Positions 1 through 7,581 of a stretch of 11,778 nucleotides of DNA are shown here, in pieces. This DNA comes from an uncultured Prevotella sp. (GTDB lineage: Bacteria > Bacteroidota > Bacteroidia > Bacteroidales > Bacteroidaceae), in assembly GCA_900547085.1 (NCBI GenBank), contig URFI01000053.1, positions 1-11,778 of the forward strand. The letters run 5' to 3'. The notes beneath the pieces were generated by a model. The model was given only the letters and a program-made list of their open reading frames with translations. It ran no database searches and was not told the origin of the DNA. Positions within the stretch are counted from its first letter, which is position 1. Each line of letters starts with the position of its first letter. The translations under genes were made by a program, and so were the position numbers.

Positions 1-837
1 CCTGAACTCCTGTCGTGGCGACTTGCGTCCTTCGGTGTAGACGATGAGCCTGTTCTTGGGCAAAAACTCGTTGGCCATCTGTACGGCCGATTGCAAATAG
101 CCGCCCGTGTTGTCGCGAAGATCGATGATAAGGTTCTTGAATCCTTGCTCACCCAGCTTCACCAAGGCCACCAATAGTTCGGCATAGGTGGTCTCACCGA
201 AGCTCTTGATGCGGATGTAGCCTGTGCTGTCGTCAATCATGTACGTGGCCGACACGCTCTTCAGGGGTATGTCTCCGCGGGTGACAACAAACGACTGTGG
301 CTTTTTGTCGCCGTATCTCACCACGCCAATCTTCACCTTTGTGTTCTTAGGACCCTTGAGTCGTTTCATCGCTTCCTGATTGGTCACCACTTTCCCCACG
401 AACGGTTTGTCGTCAACCATCACGATTTTGTCGCCTGCCAGGATGCCTGCACGCTCGGCAGGACCGTTCTGAATGACGTTTTGTACATGGATAGTGTCCT
501 CGCGGATGGTGAACTCGATGCCCACACCCGAGAACGATCCCTGTAATTCTTGGTTGGCTGCCTGCACGTCCTTGGCACTGATGTATACGCTATGTGGGTC
601 CAAGCCCGTGAGAATCTTCGGCATGGCATCCTCCACAAGCGAGTCAAGATTCACCTTGTCCACATACTGGTCGTCGATGATGTGCAACAAGTTGTTGATT
701 CGGTTGGTACCCGTATTGATGATGTTCAGTCGGTTTCCCGAGAAATGATTGGAGTAGAACGACCCCACTCCGATGCCGATGATGCCACAAAGGGCCATCA
801 GCAGCGGCACGAATCGATTCGACTTATTTGGTTTCAT
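1..837 (-). CDS. S41-family C-terminal processing peptidase (CtpA/Prc-like), 3' end cut by window
   Basis: The first 279 codons are visible, with no stop before the window edge. The start is the ATG at 837 (MKPNKSNRF). Residues about 9-27 form one hydrophobic segment, a signal anchor or uncleaved signal peptide, so the enzyme probably acts in the periplasm. Residues about 45-90 match the N-terminal helical part of CtpA proteins (INNLLHIIDDQYVD, LTGLDPHSVYIS). A PDZ domain spans about 98-190 (GSFSGVGIEF, NGPAERAGILAGDKI), and the S41 core starts near 205 (TGYIRIKSF). The family signature IIDLRDNTGGYLQSA is at 237-251. The catalytic Ser and Lys lie beyond base 1, so activity cannot be judged. 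These proteases trim or degrade envelope proteins from the C terminus. The start overlaps the dCMP deaminase 3' end by 14 nt, which suggests one transcript and coupled translation. A specific paralogue name cannot be given. Confidence 0.93.
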   Translation of the reverse strand, partial: MKPNKSNRFVPLLMALCGIIGIGVGSFYSNHFSGNRLNIINTGTNRINNLLHIIDDQYVDKVNLDSLVEDAMPKILTGLDPHSVYISAKDVQAANQELQGSFSGVGIEFTIREDTIHVQNVIQNGPAERAGILAGDKIVMVDDKPFVGKVVTNQEAMKRLKGPKNTKVKIGVVRYGDKKPQSFVVTRGDIPLKSVSATYMIDDSTGYIRIKSFGETTYAELLVALVKLGEQGFKNLIIDLRDNTGGYLQSAVQMANEFLPKNRLIVYTEGRKSPRQEFR

Positions 838-1264
838 TGTCATTGATGTTTAGATAAATCACTTCTATGCCAGCTCTCTTCAGCAGGTTGATGCCGTCTT
901 CCAGTCTGTATTTCTCGGCATACACCACACGCTTGATGCCCGCTTGTATGATGAGTTTGGCGCATTCTATGCACGGTGAGGCCGTCACATAGAGCGTAGA
1001 GCCGTCGCTGTTGTTCGAACTTCGTGCCAGTTTGGTGATGGCATTGGCCTCCGCATGCAGCACGTAGGGATGGGTAACTCCATTCTCGTCTTCGCACACA
1101 TTATCAAATCCACTCGGCGTACCGTTGTATCCGTCGCTGATGATCATGTTGCCTTTCACCACCAACGCACCCACCTGTCGGCGGCGGCAGTACGAGTTTT
1201 CGGCCCAGATGCGGGCCATGCGCAGGTAGCGTTGGTCCAGTTGATGAAGTTTGTCATTGCTCAT
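824..1264 (-). CDS. dCMP deaminase (cytidine/deoxycytidylate deaminase family)
   Basis: A 146-residue protein that by family deaminates dCMP to dUMP, supplying dTMP synthesis in the cytoplasm. The zinc-binding deaminase motifs are intact. HAE is at 70-72, with His70 a zinc ligand and Glu72 the proton shuttle. PCIEC is at 97-101, with Cys98 and Cys101 as ligands. An early segment at 23-52 (NSYCRRRQVGALVV, GYNGTPSGFDN) is typical of ComEB/dCMP deaminases. The ATG at 1264 (MSNDKLHQLDQRYLRMA) is chosen because the frame stays open upstream to 1612 only by running antisense-free through the preceding gene, and the extra residues are low-quality repeats. No Shine-Dalgarno is seen, as is usual in Bacteroidota. 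The stop overlaps the start of the S41 protease gene by 14 nt, and the gene follows the M3 peptidase after 59 nt. Cytidine deaminase is less likely given the motif spacing. Confidence 0.93.
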   Translation of the reverse strand: MSNDKLHQLDQRYLRMARIWAENSYCRRRQVGALVVKGNMIISDGYNGTPSGFDNVCEDENGVTHPYVLHAEANAITKLARSSNNSDGSTLYVTASPCIECAKLIIQAGIKRVVYAEKYRLEDGINLLKRAGIEVIYLNINDNETK

Positions 1265-1300
1265 GGCGATGTTGTTTTTGAGGGTTATCGTGGATGTTGG

Positions 1301-1327
1301 GCTGATTAAGCTGATTAAGCTGATTAG
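1301..1327. repeat. Three tandem copies of a 9-bp unit (GCTGATTAA)
   Basis: On the plus strand GCTGATTAA occurs at 1301-1309 and 1310-1318, and GCTGATTAG at 1319-1327. The third copy supplies the TAA stop codon (1324-1326) of the M3 peptidase reading frame. The array lies in the 59-nt gap before the dCMP deaminase start. Its role is unknown; slipped-strand copy-number change would alter only the spacer length. Confidence 0.85.
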
Positions 1328-3398
1328 GGCAATTGGGTTTCCCGCTGTTGTCGCTTGATGCCGTTGCGCTCCAACAGAGCGTCGATGGTGGGCTCTTGTC
1401 CACGAAAACGCTTGTACAGCGTCATGGGATGCTCCGTTCCACCCTTCGAAAGGATGCAGTCGCGGAACCGCTGGGCGGTGGTTTGGTCGAAGATGCCGTT
1501 TCGCTTGAACACGCTGAAAGCGTCGGCATCCAGCACCTCGGCCCACTTGTAGCTGTAGTAGCCCGCCGCATAGCCGCCGGCCATGATGTGCGAAAACTGC
1601 ACCGTCATGCACGTCTCGGGCAGCTGTTTGCCGAGGATGGCCTTCTCCCAGGCTTTCTTTTCAAAAGGGATGATGTCTTCCTCGAACGCTTCGCGCTGTG
1701 TGTAGTAGGCCATGTCGAGCAGTCCGAAGCTCACCTGGCGCAGACATGCCATGCCTGCCATGAAGTTTCGGCTGCGCACGATGCGGTCGATCAGCTCGTC
1801 GGGAATCACCTCGCTCGTCTTATAGTGGAAGGCGAAGGTCTGCAAGAACTCGCGCTCAACGGCGAAATTCTCCATGAACTGCGAGGGAAGCTCCACGAAA
1901 TCCCACCACACGTTGGTGCCCGAGAGGCTCTCGAACCGCGTGTTGGCGAACATGCCGTGCAGCGAATGGCCGAACTCGTGTAGGAAAGTCTCCACCTCAC
2001 CCAGTGTCAGCAGGGCCGGTTTTTCATCCGTAGGCTTGGTGAAGTTCATCACTAACGACGCATGAGGACGCACGTTGTTGCCCTTGCGGTCTATCCACTG
2101 ACCTTGAAACTCGGTCATCCAGGCACCGCCCTGCTTGCCCTTGCGCGGGAAGAAGTCGGCATACAGCACGGCCAGATACGAGCCGTCCCTGTCGGATACC
2201 TCGTAGGCTTTCACGTCGGGGTGATACACCGGGATGTCTTTGTTCTCCTTGAAGGTGATGCCGTACAGGCGGGTAGCCAATCCGAAGACGCCCTTGATGA
2301 CGTTCTCCAGCTTGAAGTAAGGGCGCAACATCTCTGCGTCGAGGTTATATTTCTCCATCTGTAGTTGATGACTGTAATAGGCCGTGTCCCACGGCTCCAT
2401 CACAAAGTCGGCTCCCTCCTGGCGCTTGGCAATCTCGCTGAGTGCCTCTTTCTCCTTCAGTGCCGTGGACTTATAGGCCGCTATCAGGTCGTTGAGCAGC
2501 TGGTATACATTCTCCACCTTGGATGCCATGCGGTGTTTCAGCACATAGTCGGCATACGTGTCGTAACCCAAGAGTTGGGCTATCTCGCGGCGCAGGTTGA
2601 TGAGGCGTTGGCAAATGGCCAGGTTGTTCTCGTCATTTTGGTGCGTGCACACCGTGTTGCGTGCCATGTACATTTGGCGGCGCAGGTCTCTTTGGGTTGA
2701 GTAGGTCATGAACGGCGAGTAGCTGGGCATGTCGAGCGTGAACACCCAGCCATCCAAATTCCGCTCTTTCGCCGTCATTGCGGCAGCCTCGCGTGCGGTG
2801 TCGGGCAGTCCGTCCAGTTGTTTCACGTCGGTGACGTGCAGCGTGTACTCCTTGTTCTCTTTGAGCAGGTTTTGCGAGAACTGCAACGACAGCACGCCAG
2901 CCTCTTCAGTTAGCTTGCGCAGGTGGTCCTTGCCTTCATCGTCGAGCAACGCGCCACTGCGCACAAAGCCATCGTACGACTTCTCCAGCAGCATCTGCTC
3001 TTCGGGTGTCAGCTCGCGCTCGAACATCCGCTTGTTCATCATCACGTCGTTCGCATGTTTGGTGAGGATGGGACTGAGCTTCTGCGCCAGCTCGTCCAGC
3101 TGGTCATTGGTTTCGGCCGACAGCATGCACGAGAAAACGGTTGACACGCGGTCCAGCAAGTCATAATAATGCTCGCCTTTCGAGGTGTCTACGCGTGCGA
3201 TGGTGTTCTCGAACGTAGGCTCCTCGGGGTCGTTGATGGTCTTTCGATGATTTCGTCGTCGCGGCGTATGCCCTCCATGAACGCCTCCTCATAGTGTTCG
3301 AAGCGAATGCGGTTGAACGGCACGGTGTGGTGGGGCGTGTCGTATTCTTCAAAAAAAACGTTGTCGTGTTTTGCTTTCTCTATGCTGTTTTCATCCAT
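1324..3398 (-). pseudogene. M3-family zinc metallopeptidase (Dcp/oligopeptidase-like), frameshifted near the N terminus
   Basis: The catalytic part is intact: HEFGH (counting about His474, Glu475, His478 in the repaired protein) followed 25 residues later by Glu503 in WWDFVELPSQ, the third zinc ligand. M3 enzymes of this type cleave peptides or dipeptides in the cytoplasm or periplasm. The N terminus starts at ATG 3398 (MDENSIEKAKHDNVFFEEYD) and reads TVPFNRIRFEHYEEAFMEG, typical of the family, but that frame hits a stop at 3189. The family sequence continues in another frame from about 3240 (TINDPEEPTFENTIARVD). Adding one base near 3241-3242 restores a protein of about 691 residues, close to E. 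coli Dcp (about 681). No signal peptide is seen. A TTG at 3159 opens the long downstream frame of 611 residues, but it lies inside the conserved LLDRVSTVF segment and is not a convincing start. The break could be a true mutation or a sequencing error. Confidence 0.85.
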
Positions 3399-3426
3399 AC
3401 TCGTACAGTCTTCTTGATGCGTGATG

Positions 3427-3434
3427 CAAAAGTA
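3427..3434 (-). promoter_or_regulatory. Bacteroidota -7 promoter box for the M3 peptidase gene
   Basis: The minus strand reads TACTTTTG followed by C, matching the Bacteroidota sigma factor -7 consensus TAnnTTTG. It lies 29 nt upstream of the ATG at 3398. No clear -33 TTTG element is visible at the expected distance, so the call rests on the -7 box and its position. Confidence 0.55.
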
Positions 3435-3548
3435 CGAAAAATATCAGATACACCTTATTATTATAGGGACATTTAACGAATATTAGACACGCATCCATGA
3501 GCTGAGGCACCGCCATGGGGCGTGACTCTTACATTGAAGGGTAATATT

Positions 3549-3743
3549 GTTGAACAACGAATGTAACAAATTGAACGAATGAACTAGGCAAGACAATGAA
3601 CGCAAGCGTTCTGCGAATGAAACAAATCTGCTGACAAATACATGCTGCGTGTCTTTGCCAAATTCGTTTGATTCGGTGAACGCCTGCGTTCATTGATTCC
3701 GAACAATCGGATTTGTTTTATTTGTTGAATTCGTTGTTGAAAC
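3549..3743. repeat. Large imperfect inverted repeat with nested palindromes
   Basis: The left arm (3549-3630) and the reverse complement of the right arm (3659-3743) align along most of their length. The inner blocks 3594-3630 and 3659-3695 match at 31 of 37 positions, and AACAACGAAT at 3553-3562 is matched exactly by 3729-3738. The middle of the arms matches poorly. Each arm also carries its own palindrome: GAACGCAAGCGTTC at 3598-3611 and GAACGCCTGCGTTC at 3678-3691, both with perfect 6-bp arms around 2 nt. A 28-nt spacer separates the arms. As RNA from either strand it could fold into one long hairpin or two short ones. It could be a MITE-like remnant, a transcript-end structure or a protein-binding site; the sequence alone does not decide. 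Confidence 0.75.
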
Positions 3744-3793
3744 AAAAAACAATACTTTTAGATGAAAAAGCCGTGGCCATGGGGTGTTTTTCC

Positions 3794-3881
3794 AAACTCA
3801 TTGAGATTGATGCCCAAACTCAATGAGATTGGAGGTCAAAGTCAATGAGTTTGGTGGTCAAAGTCAATGAGATTGGCGTGG
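3794..3881. repeat. Four tandem 22-bp repeats, each with a dyad-symmetric core
   Basis: Units start at 3794, 3816, 3838 and 3860, exactly 22 bp apart. The shared core reads AAACTCAATGAGATTGG with a few substitutions (AAAG for AAAC in the last two units, TTTGG for ATTGG in the third). Extended by the preceding bases, each core approximates the palindrome CCAANCTCANTGAGNTTGG; the copy at 3814-3832 has 8 of 9 arm positions paired. The later copies are less symmetric. The spacing is about two helical turns, so the dyads would lie on nearly the same DNA face. The array sits 94 nt past the outer membrane protein stop codon. Confidence 0.9.
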
Positions 3882-3974
3882 GTGTCCAGTAGGCTGTTGT
3901 TCTTGTTGTTATTCTACCCGCATTTTACGGTCTATACCCGGTGATTTAACGGATGCGTCATTGCTTGCTGAAGT

Positions 3975-6887
3975 TTATTTTTTCTTTCCGCTGATGTTCA
4001 GCTTGTACATCAGGTGCAGCATGACATAATGGGGAATGGTGTTGAAGCGTGTCTCGGTCTTGCCTTGTCCGTTGACGTTGTACGACACGCTCTTAAGTTG
4101 TTGGAAAAGGTCGTAGGCTTCGAGTTTGGCGCTTAACTTCCCCTTGCAGAACGACTGACTGAGGTAGGCGTTGCACACCCAATCATCGGTGTTGAACGAG
4201 GGGTCGTCGTATCCTCTGCGGCTGAACATCTTCAGATCCATGCCCGTTTCCAGTCCGAAGCCAAAATGATAAGACCCCACGATGCCGTAGTTGAAGTCGT
4301 AAGCGTTGATGGTGTGGAAGTTTTCCCGCCTACTGTTGACGTTACGCCAGCCCAAAGAGCCTACCAAACTGCAGGTGGCACCTTCTTTTTGGTAGTTCAG
4401 CGAGAGTTCGTTTCGCGTCCAGTGGTTGTTCACCTTGCTCAGTACGCTCTCGGTATGTCCCTCCACAGCCGTGAGGTCTACGTTGCGACTGTAACGGTAT
4501 TCCAATTTATTGTCCAGCGTGAAGTATTTGGCACTGTCTAACGGGCAGTTGTAATAGATGTCTGCCGTGCCATCCCAGTTGCCTTTGACATTCTGCGGTT
4601 TGTAGGTGTAAACGCCCGTTGTAGGGTTGAAGGTGAAGCCGTTGGCCACGGCGTTTTGTTCCACATTGAGCGTAAAATCCAAAGTTGGCCACTTGTATCG
4701 CCTGTTGTGTTGGTCAGCAAAGTGAATCATGGTAAAGTAGGTCGTGGTATTTTTGAGGTTTGGGTTGCCCAACGAGATCGCCAAGGGGTTAGAGTCGTCG
4801 CGCCTGTCGATTTTCGAATACAGGTCAGGCATGTCGATTCTCATCTGTCCGTATGCCCAGATGCTGTATTGATTGTAGGTGCCACTTATGTTCAGATTAT
4901 ATGATGTCTTCCATGTCTGTTGACTGATGTTGGTGTTGAGAGCCGTACTCCTGTAGTCTAAACGTTGCTTTTTGTGTTGAACGGGGATGTTGAGACCCAT
5001 AAAGAATGAGTTCTTGCCACTTTGTTTACGGTAGTCGACGTTTAAAGACAATTCCTGTGTCTGTGTCTTCAAATATCCTTGATAACTGTTGTTGGTGTCC
5101 AATGCTCGCCTCAGAGCGTCGCGTGACGAGGGCAGGGTTCCCAATTCGTGTGCTTGCTGTTGCCACTCTTGCAGCTGATCCAGTCGGTATTTTGAGTTGT
5201 TGGTGTATTCCATTTGTTGGGTGAAGGCCAATCCTGGAAGGAAAGTCCAGCCACTTGGAAGTTGGTATGTATAGCCCACGAATGCGTTATACTCGTAGCT
5301 GTGCGAGGGCGTGTCATCGTATCTGTCGCGTTGATCCTTGGCTGTCGCACCTTGCAGGTAGTCTAATCGATATTGTTCGAATACCGTCCGTTTGCTGTTG
5401 TTATAGTTGAAATTACCTTGGAAGACGATATCGTCTCCCGACTTCAATGGGAAAGAACCATATAGGCGATTGGATGTCTGGAGTGAATAACCTTCTCCAA
5501 GACTTTGGTTTAGCTGCCTGTTGAGGGCTGCGTCTTGCACCCGCCGGCTCCATGGCATGGTGAACAAGGTGTCAAGAACGGCTTGGGTGTCGCCCCAGGG
5601 TGCCGGGTCTTGTTTGAAAGAGCCGGCACGCAGGTTGCTCCAGTTGTCACTTTTGCGGTAAGTGAGGCTGTTCTCAACACGTAGCCAGATGGGTTTACTC
5701 ATCTGAAATTGGTGTTCGAGCTGGGTCGTGAGGTTTTTCGATCTACTGTCTGACACGCTTCTTGAATAGCTGTTGTTACCCGTGTTGAGGAACGATTCGG
5801 AGGCTGTTTGGCTCACATTGTGGCTGTTTTGCCAGGAAACACTGGTCGACACGTTGTCCGTGATGGTGTTTTTATCATTGCTGGTTGCAAGGTTCAGCCC
5901 CACGGTCTTCTGCGTTACCTGCCCGTAAGGCATCTTGGTTGGGTCCCAGTCGCCTTTCTCTCCGGGCTTGCGGTCTTCGTTCACGTTGTTGAGGTTGGCG
6001 AAGACAGACATCTGTAGCCGTGGGTTGAAATACAGACCGAAGAGCTTCGTGGCGTATCGGCTGTTGGTACCACCGGCTATGTCGGCGTTGGCGATGAAGT
6101 TTTTCTCATACTCTTTCTTCAGTTGGATGTCCATAACGTAGTCTTTCTTCTCAACGTCCACGCCCAAAGCCTTGCTCTTTTCGGTGCTTTTCTCAAACAC
6201 CTGCAAGTCTTTCACGGTGTAGCTGGGCAGGTTTTCTATCAGTGTTTTGTTGTCTTTCTTGAAGAAATCTTTTCCGTTGAGCGTCAGATAATCCAGCTTT
6301 CGGCCATTGATGAAAATCTCTCCGTGGCTGTTGAGCGTGGCTCCCGGCAGCTGCCTAATCAGTGCGTCGAGCATACTTCCCTGGGGAAGGTTGAAGGCTT
6401 CGGCGTTGAAGACCAAGGTGTCACCTTTCATCACCATCTTGATTTTGGTGCTTTTCACCACCACTTCGTCCAGCGTATGCTCTTTGTCTTTCATGCGTTT
6501 GCGCTGGATGGGCATGTCATCCAAGGTCATGCTGCTCTGTCTACCTTTGAAAAGTAGTTCGTGGTTGATGTAGGTAGTTTGGTAATCGGGATGCTCTATC
6601 TTGAAGATGTAGGTGTCTTCGCTCAACTTCTTTCGTAGGTAGAAGTAGGCATCGGGGTGTATGGCTTCTTTATTCCATGTGGCGGTTCGGCAGGTGTCCA
6701 CCATCACACTGTCGGAAGTCATGATGGTAATCTTGGCATCAAGCACGCAGAGATGGGTGAACGAATCGACCACACGACCGTAGATGTCAATGTTGCGTTC
6801 TTTCTTGTGGTGTGTTGTCTGTGGTAAGGCTTGTGTGCATAACAGCAACAAAGCCCAGCATAGGAGAGTTGTTCTTTTCAGGTTCAT
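3975..6887 (-). CDS. Outer membrane beta-barrel protein with carboxypeptidase-like regulatory domain and plug (TonB-receptor-like)
   Basis: A 970-residue protein beginning at ATG 6887 with a signal peptide (about 1-23, MNLKRTTLLCWALLLLCTQA, cleavage near ALPQ). Residues about 32-130 look like a degenerate carboxypeptidase-regulatory-like beta sandwich (IDIYGRVVDSFTHLCVLDAK, DTYIFKIEHPDY). LDEVVVKS at 139-146 leads into a plug-like domain at about 147-260 (GDTLVFNAEAFNLPQGSMLDA, FINGRKLDYLTLNGKDFF). The rest, to YKLNISGKKK, is rich in alternating Tyr/aromatic strands and Asn/Ser turns, as in the OMP_b-brl_3 type barrel. Function is probably outer membrane transport or anchoring; the substrate is unknown, and no SusD-like partner is present. 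The gene starts 34 nt after the Crp/Fnr stop codon and is likely on the same transcript. It is followed by the repeat-rich gap. No frameshift or other damage is visible. Confidence 0.88.
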   Translation of the reverse strand: MNLKRTTLLCWALLLLCTQALPQTTHHKKERNIDIYGRVVDSFTHLCVLDAKITIMTSDSVMVDTCRTATWNKEAIHPDAYFYLRKKLSEDTYIFKIEHPDYQTTYINHELLFKGRQSSMTLDDMPIQRKRMKDKEHTLDEVVVKSTKIKMVMKGDTLVFNAEAFNLPQGSMLDALIRQLPGATLNSHGEIFINGRKLDYLTLNGKDFFKKDNKTLIENLPSYTVKDLQVFEKSTEKSKALGVDVEKKDYVMDIQLKKEYEKNFIANADIAGGTNSRYATKLFGLYFNPRLQMSVFANLNNVNEDRKPGEKGDWDPTKMPYGQVTQKTVGLNLATSNDKNTITDNVSTSVSWQNSHNVSQTASESFLNTGNNSYSRSVSDSRSKNLTTQLEHQFQMSKPIWLRVENSLTYRKSDNWSNLRAGSFKQDPAPWGDTQAVLDTLFTMPWSRRVQDAALNRQLNQSLGEGYSLQTSNRLYGSFPLKSGDDIVFQGNFNYNNSKRTVFEQYRLDYLQGATAKDQRDRYDDTPSHSYEYNAFVGYTYQLPSGWTFLPGLAFTQQMEYTNNSKYRLDQLQEWQQQAHELGTLPSSRDALRRALDTNNSYQGYLKTQTQELSLNVDYRKQSGKNSFFMGLNIPVQHKKQRLDYRSTALNTNISQQTWKTSYNLNISGTYNQYSIWAYGQMRIDMPDLYSKIDRRDDSNPLAISLGNPNLKNTTTYFTMIHFADQHNRRYKWPTLDFTLNVEQNAVANGFTFNPTTGVYTYKPQNVKGNWDGTADIYYNCPLDSAKYFTLDNKLEYRYSRNVDLTAVEGHTESVLSKVNNHWTRNELSLNYQKEGATCSLVGSLGWRNVNSRRENFHTINAYDFNYGIVGSYHFGFGLETGMDLKMFSRRGYDDPSFNTDDWVCNAYLSQSFCKGKLSAKLEAYDLFQQLKSVSYNVNGQGKTETRFNTIPHYVMLHLMYKLNISGKKK

Positions 6888-6921
6888 ATATGATTGATTT
6901 ATATTTTTGTTCGATAGTTCG

Positions 6922-7581
6922 TTAAGTTAGTCGCTCCAGGGCTGGCACCGTGATGTATCCTCTGGTGAGTTTTACCAGACCATCGGCCTGCATAGCGTTC
7001 AAAGCAATGGATATATCCAGGCGACTGGCGTTGAGTTCGGCGGCCAATCTCACCATCTTGATTTTGAAAACCTTTTCTCCTGCGGGTCGCAGCGAGCGGT
7101 CTTTGAAGAAGTGGATGATGCGTTGACGGAGGTCAGTAGGTTGAGGATGCCATGGCTGTTGTTGTAAGCGTTGGCTTTGAGTGGAGATGATGTTCAGCAG
7201 ATTGAGGCGGAACACGATGAGTTGGTTGGTGAGTTGTACGACGTGGGCCTTGCTGATAGACATCGTGTTGCAAGGTGTTTTGGCCGTGTAGGTGCGCATG
7301 AAATGTTGGTTGAGGCCAAAGAGATGTTCTGGTTCGATGACCTGTGGCGCCCTCAGAGGTTCCGTCAGCGTGTAGCCATGGTCATCGGCGTGCGTCGTAA
7401 CGCTCATCGTTCCATCCAGCAAAAAGGTCAACTGGTGGCATGGCATGTCCTCTCTCACCATCACATCCCCTGCCTGATGTTGCAGGAAAGCAAAAGGAAT
7501 GCTTTCCGCCATGGCCCATAAATCTTGCTGACTGAGCCCTTGGAAGAGGGGAAGGGTGAGGAGTTTGTCGTAGGAGGTCAT
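6922..7581 (-). CDS. Crp/Fnr-family transcriptional regulator
   Basis: A 219-residue regulator. The start is ATG 7581 because its first bases form the ATGA overlap with the apbE stop codon; an upstream start at 7617 would extend the protein into apbE without family support. Residues about 5-110 fit the cyclic-nucleotide-binding beta barrel (LLTLPLFQGLSQQDLWAMA, QAGDVMVREDMPCHQLTFLLDG). A long dimerisation helix runs about 111-140. The C terminus holds a winged helix-turn-helix with MVRLAAELNASRLDISIALNAM at about 176-197 and the wing GLVKLTRGYITV at 201-212. The usual phosphate-binding cassette of cAMP-binding Crp is not recognisable, and there is no N-terminal Fe-S cysteine cluster, so the effector cannot be inferred. 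The link to apbE suggests control tied to flavin or redox state, which is inference. It may regulate its own operon through the palindrome at 8717-8730. Confidence 0.88.
   Translation of the reverse strand: MTSYDKLLTLPLFQGLSQQDLWAMAESIPFAFLQHQAGDVMVREDMPCHQLTFLLDGTMSVTTHADDHGYTLTEPLRAPQVIEPEHLFGLNQHFMRTYTAKTPCNTMSISKAHVVQLTNQLIVFRLNLLNIISTQSQRLQQQPWHPQPTDLRQRIIHFFKDRSLRPAGEKVFKIKMVRLAAELNASRLDISIALNAMQADGLVKLTRGYITVPALERLT

Larger units (their letters stand above)
3399..3974. other. 576-bp non-coding region rich in inverted and tandem repeats
   Basis: This gap separates the end of the outer membrane protein gene from the start of the M3 peptidase gene. I see no credible gene in it on either strand. 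From low to high coordinates it holds the M3 promoter (3427-3434), a large imperfect inverted repeat (3549-3743) and a four-copy 22-bp tandem repeat (3794-3881). The CCATGGGG motif occurs on both sides of the inverted repeat, at 3513 and 3777. The stretch 3882-3974, just after the outer membrane protein stop codon, shows no clear intrinsic terminator. Confidence 0.8.

Noticed and set aside
1265..1612. N-terminal extension of the dCMP deaminase frame up to 1612
   Set aside because: The added part overlaps the M3 peptidase coding sequence and includes the Leu-Ile-Ser tandem repeat; the family N terminus begins at 1264.
1333..1983. Plus-strand open frame of 216 codons opposite the M3 peptidase
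   Set aside because: It is antisense to a clear metallopeptidase with intact zinc motif, and its composition (Val/His/Leu/Arg rich) is that of a shadow frame.
3159..3161. TTG at 3159 as the true start of the M3 peptidase
   Set aside because: It lies inside the conserved DLLDRVSTVF segment, and recognisable family sequence continues upstream in the same and then a shifted frame to ATG 3398.
3882..3974. Intrinsic terminator after the outer membrane protein gene
   Set aside because: I found no GC-rich hairpin followed by a T run on the minus strand in this stretch.
3399..3974. CRISPR array
   Set aside because: The 22-bp units are contiguous tandem copies without unique spacers, and no cas genes are nearby.
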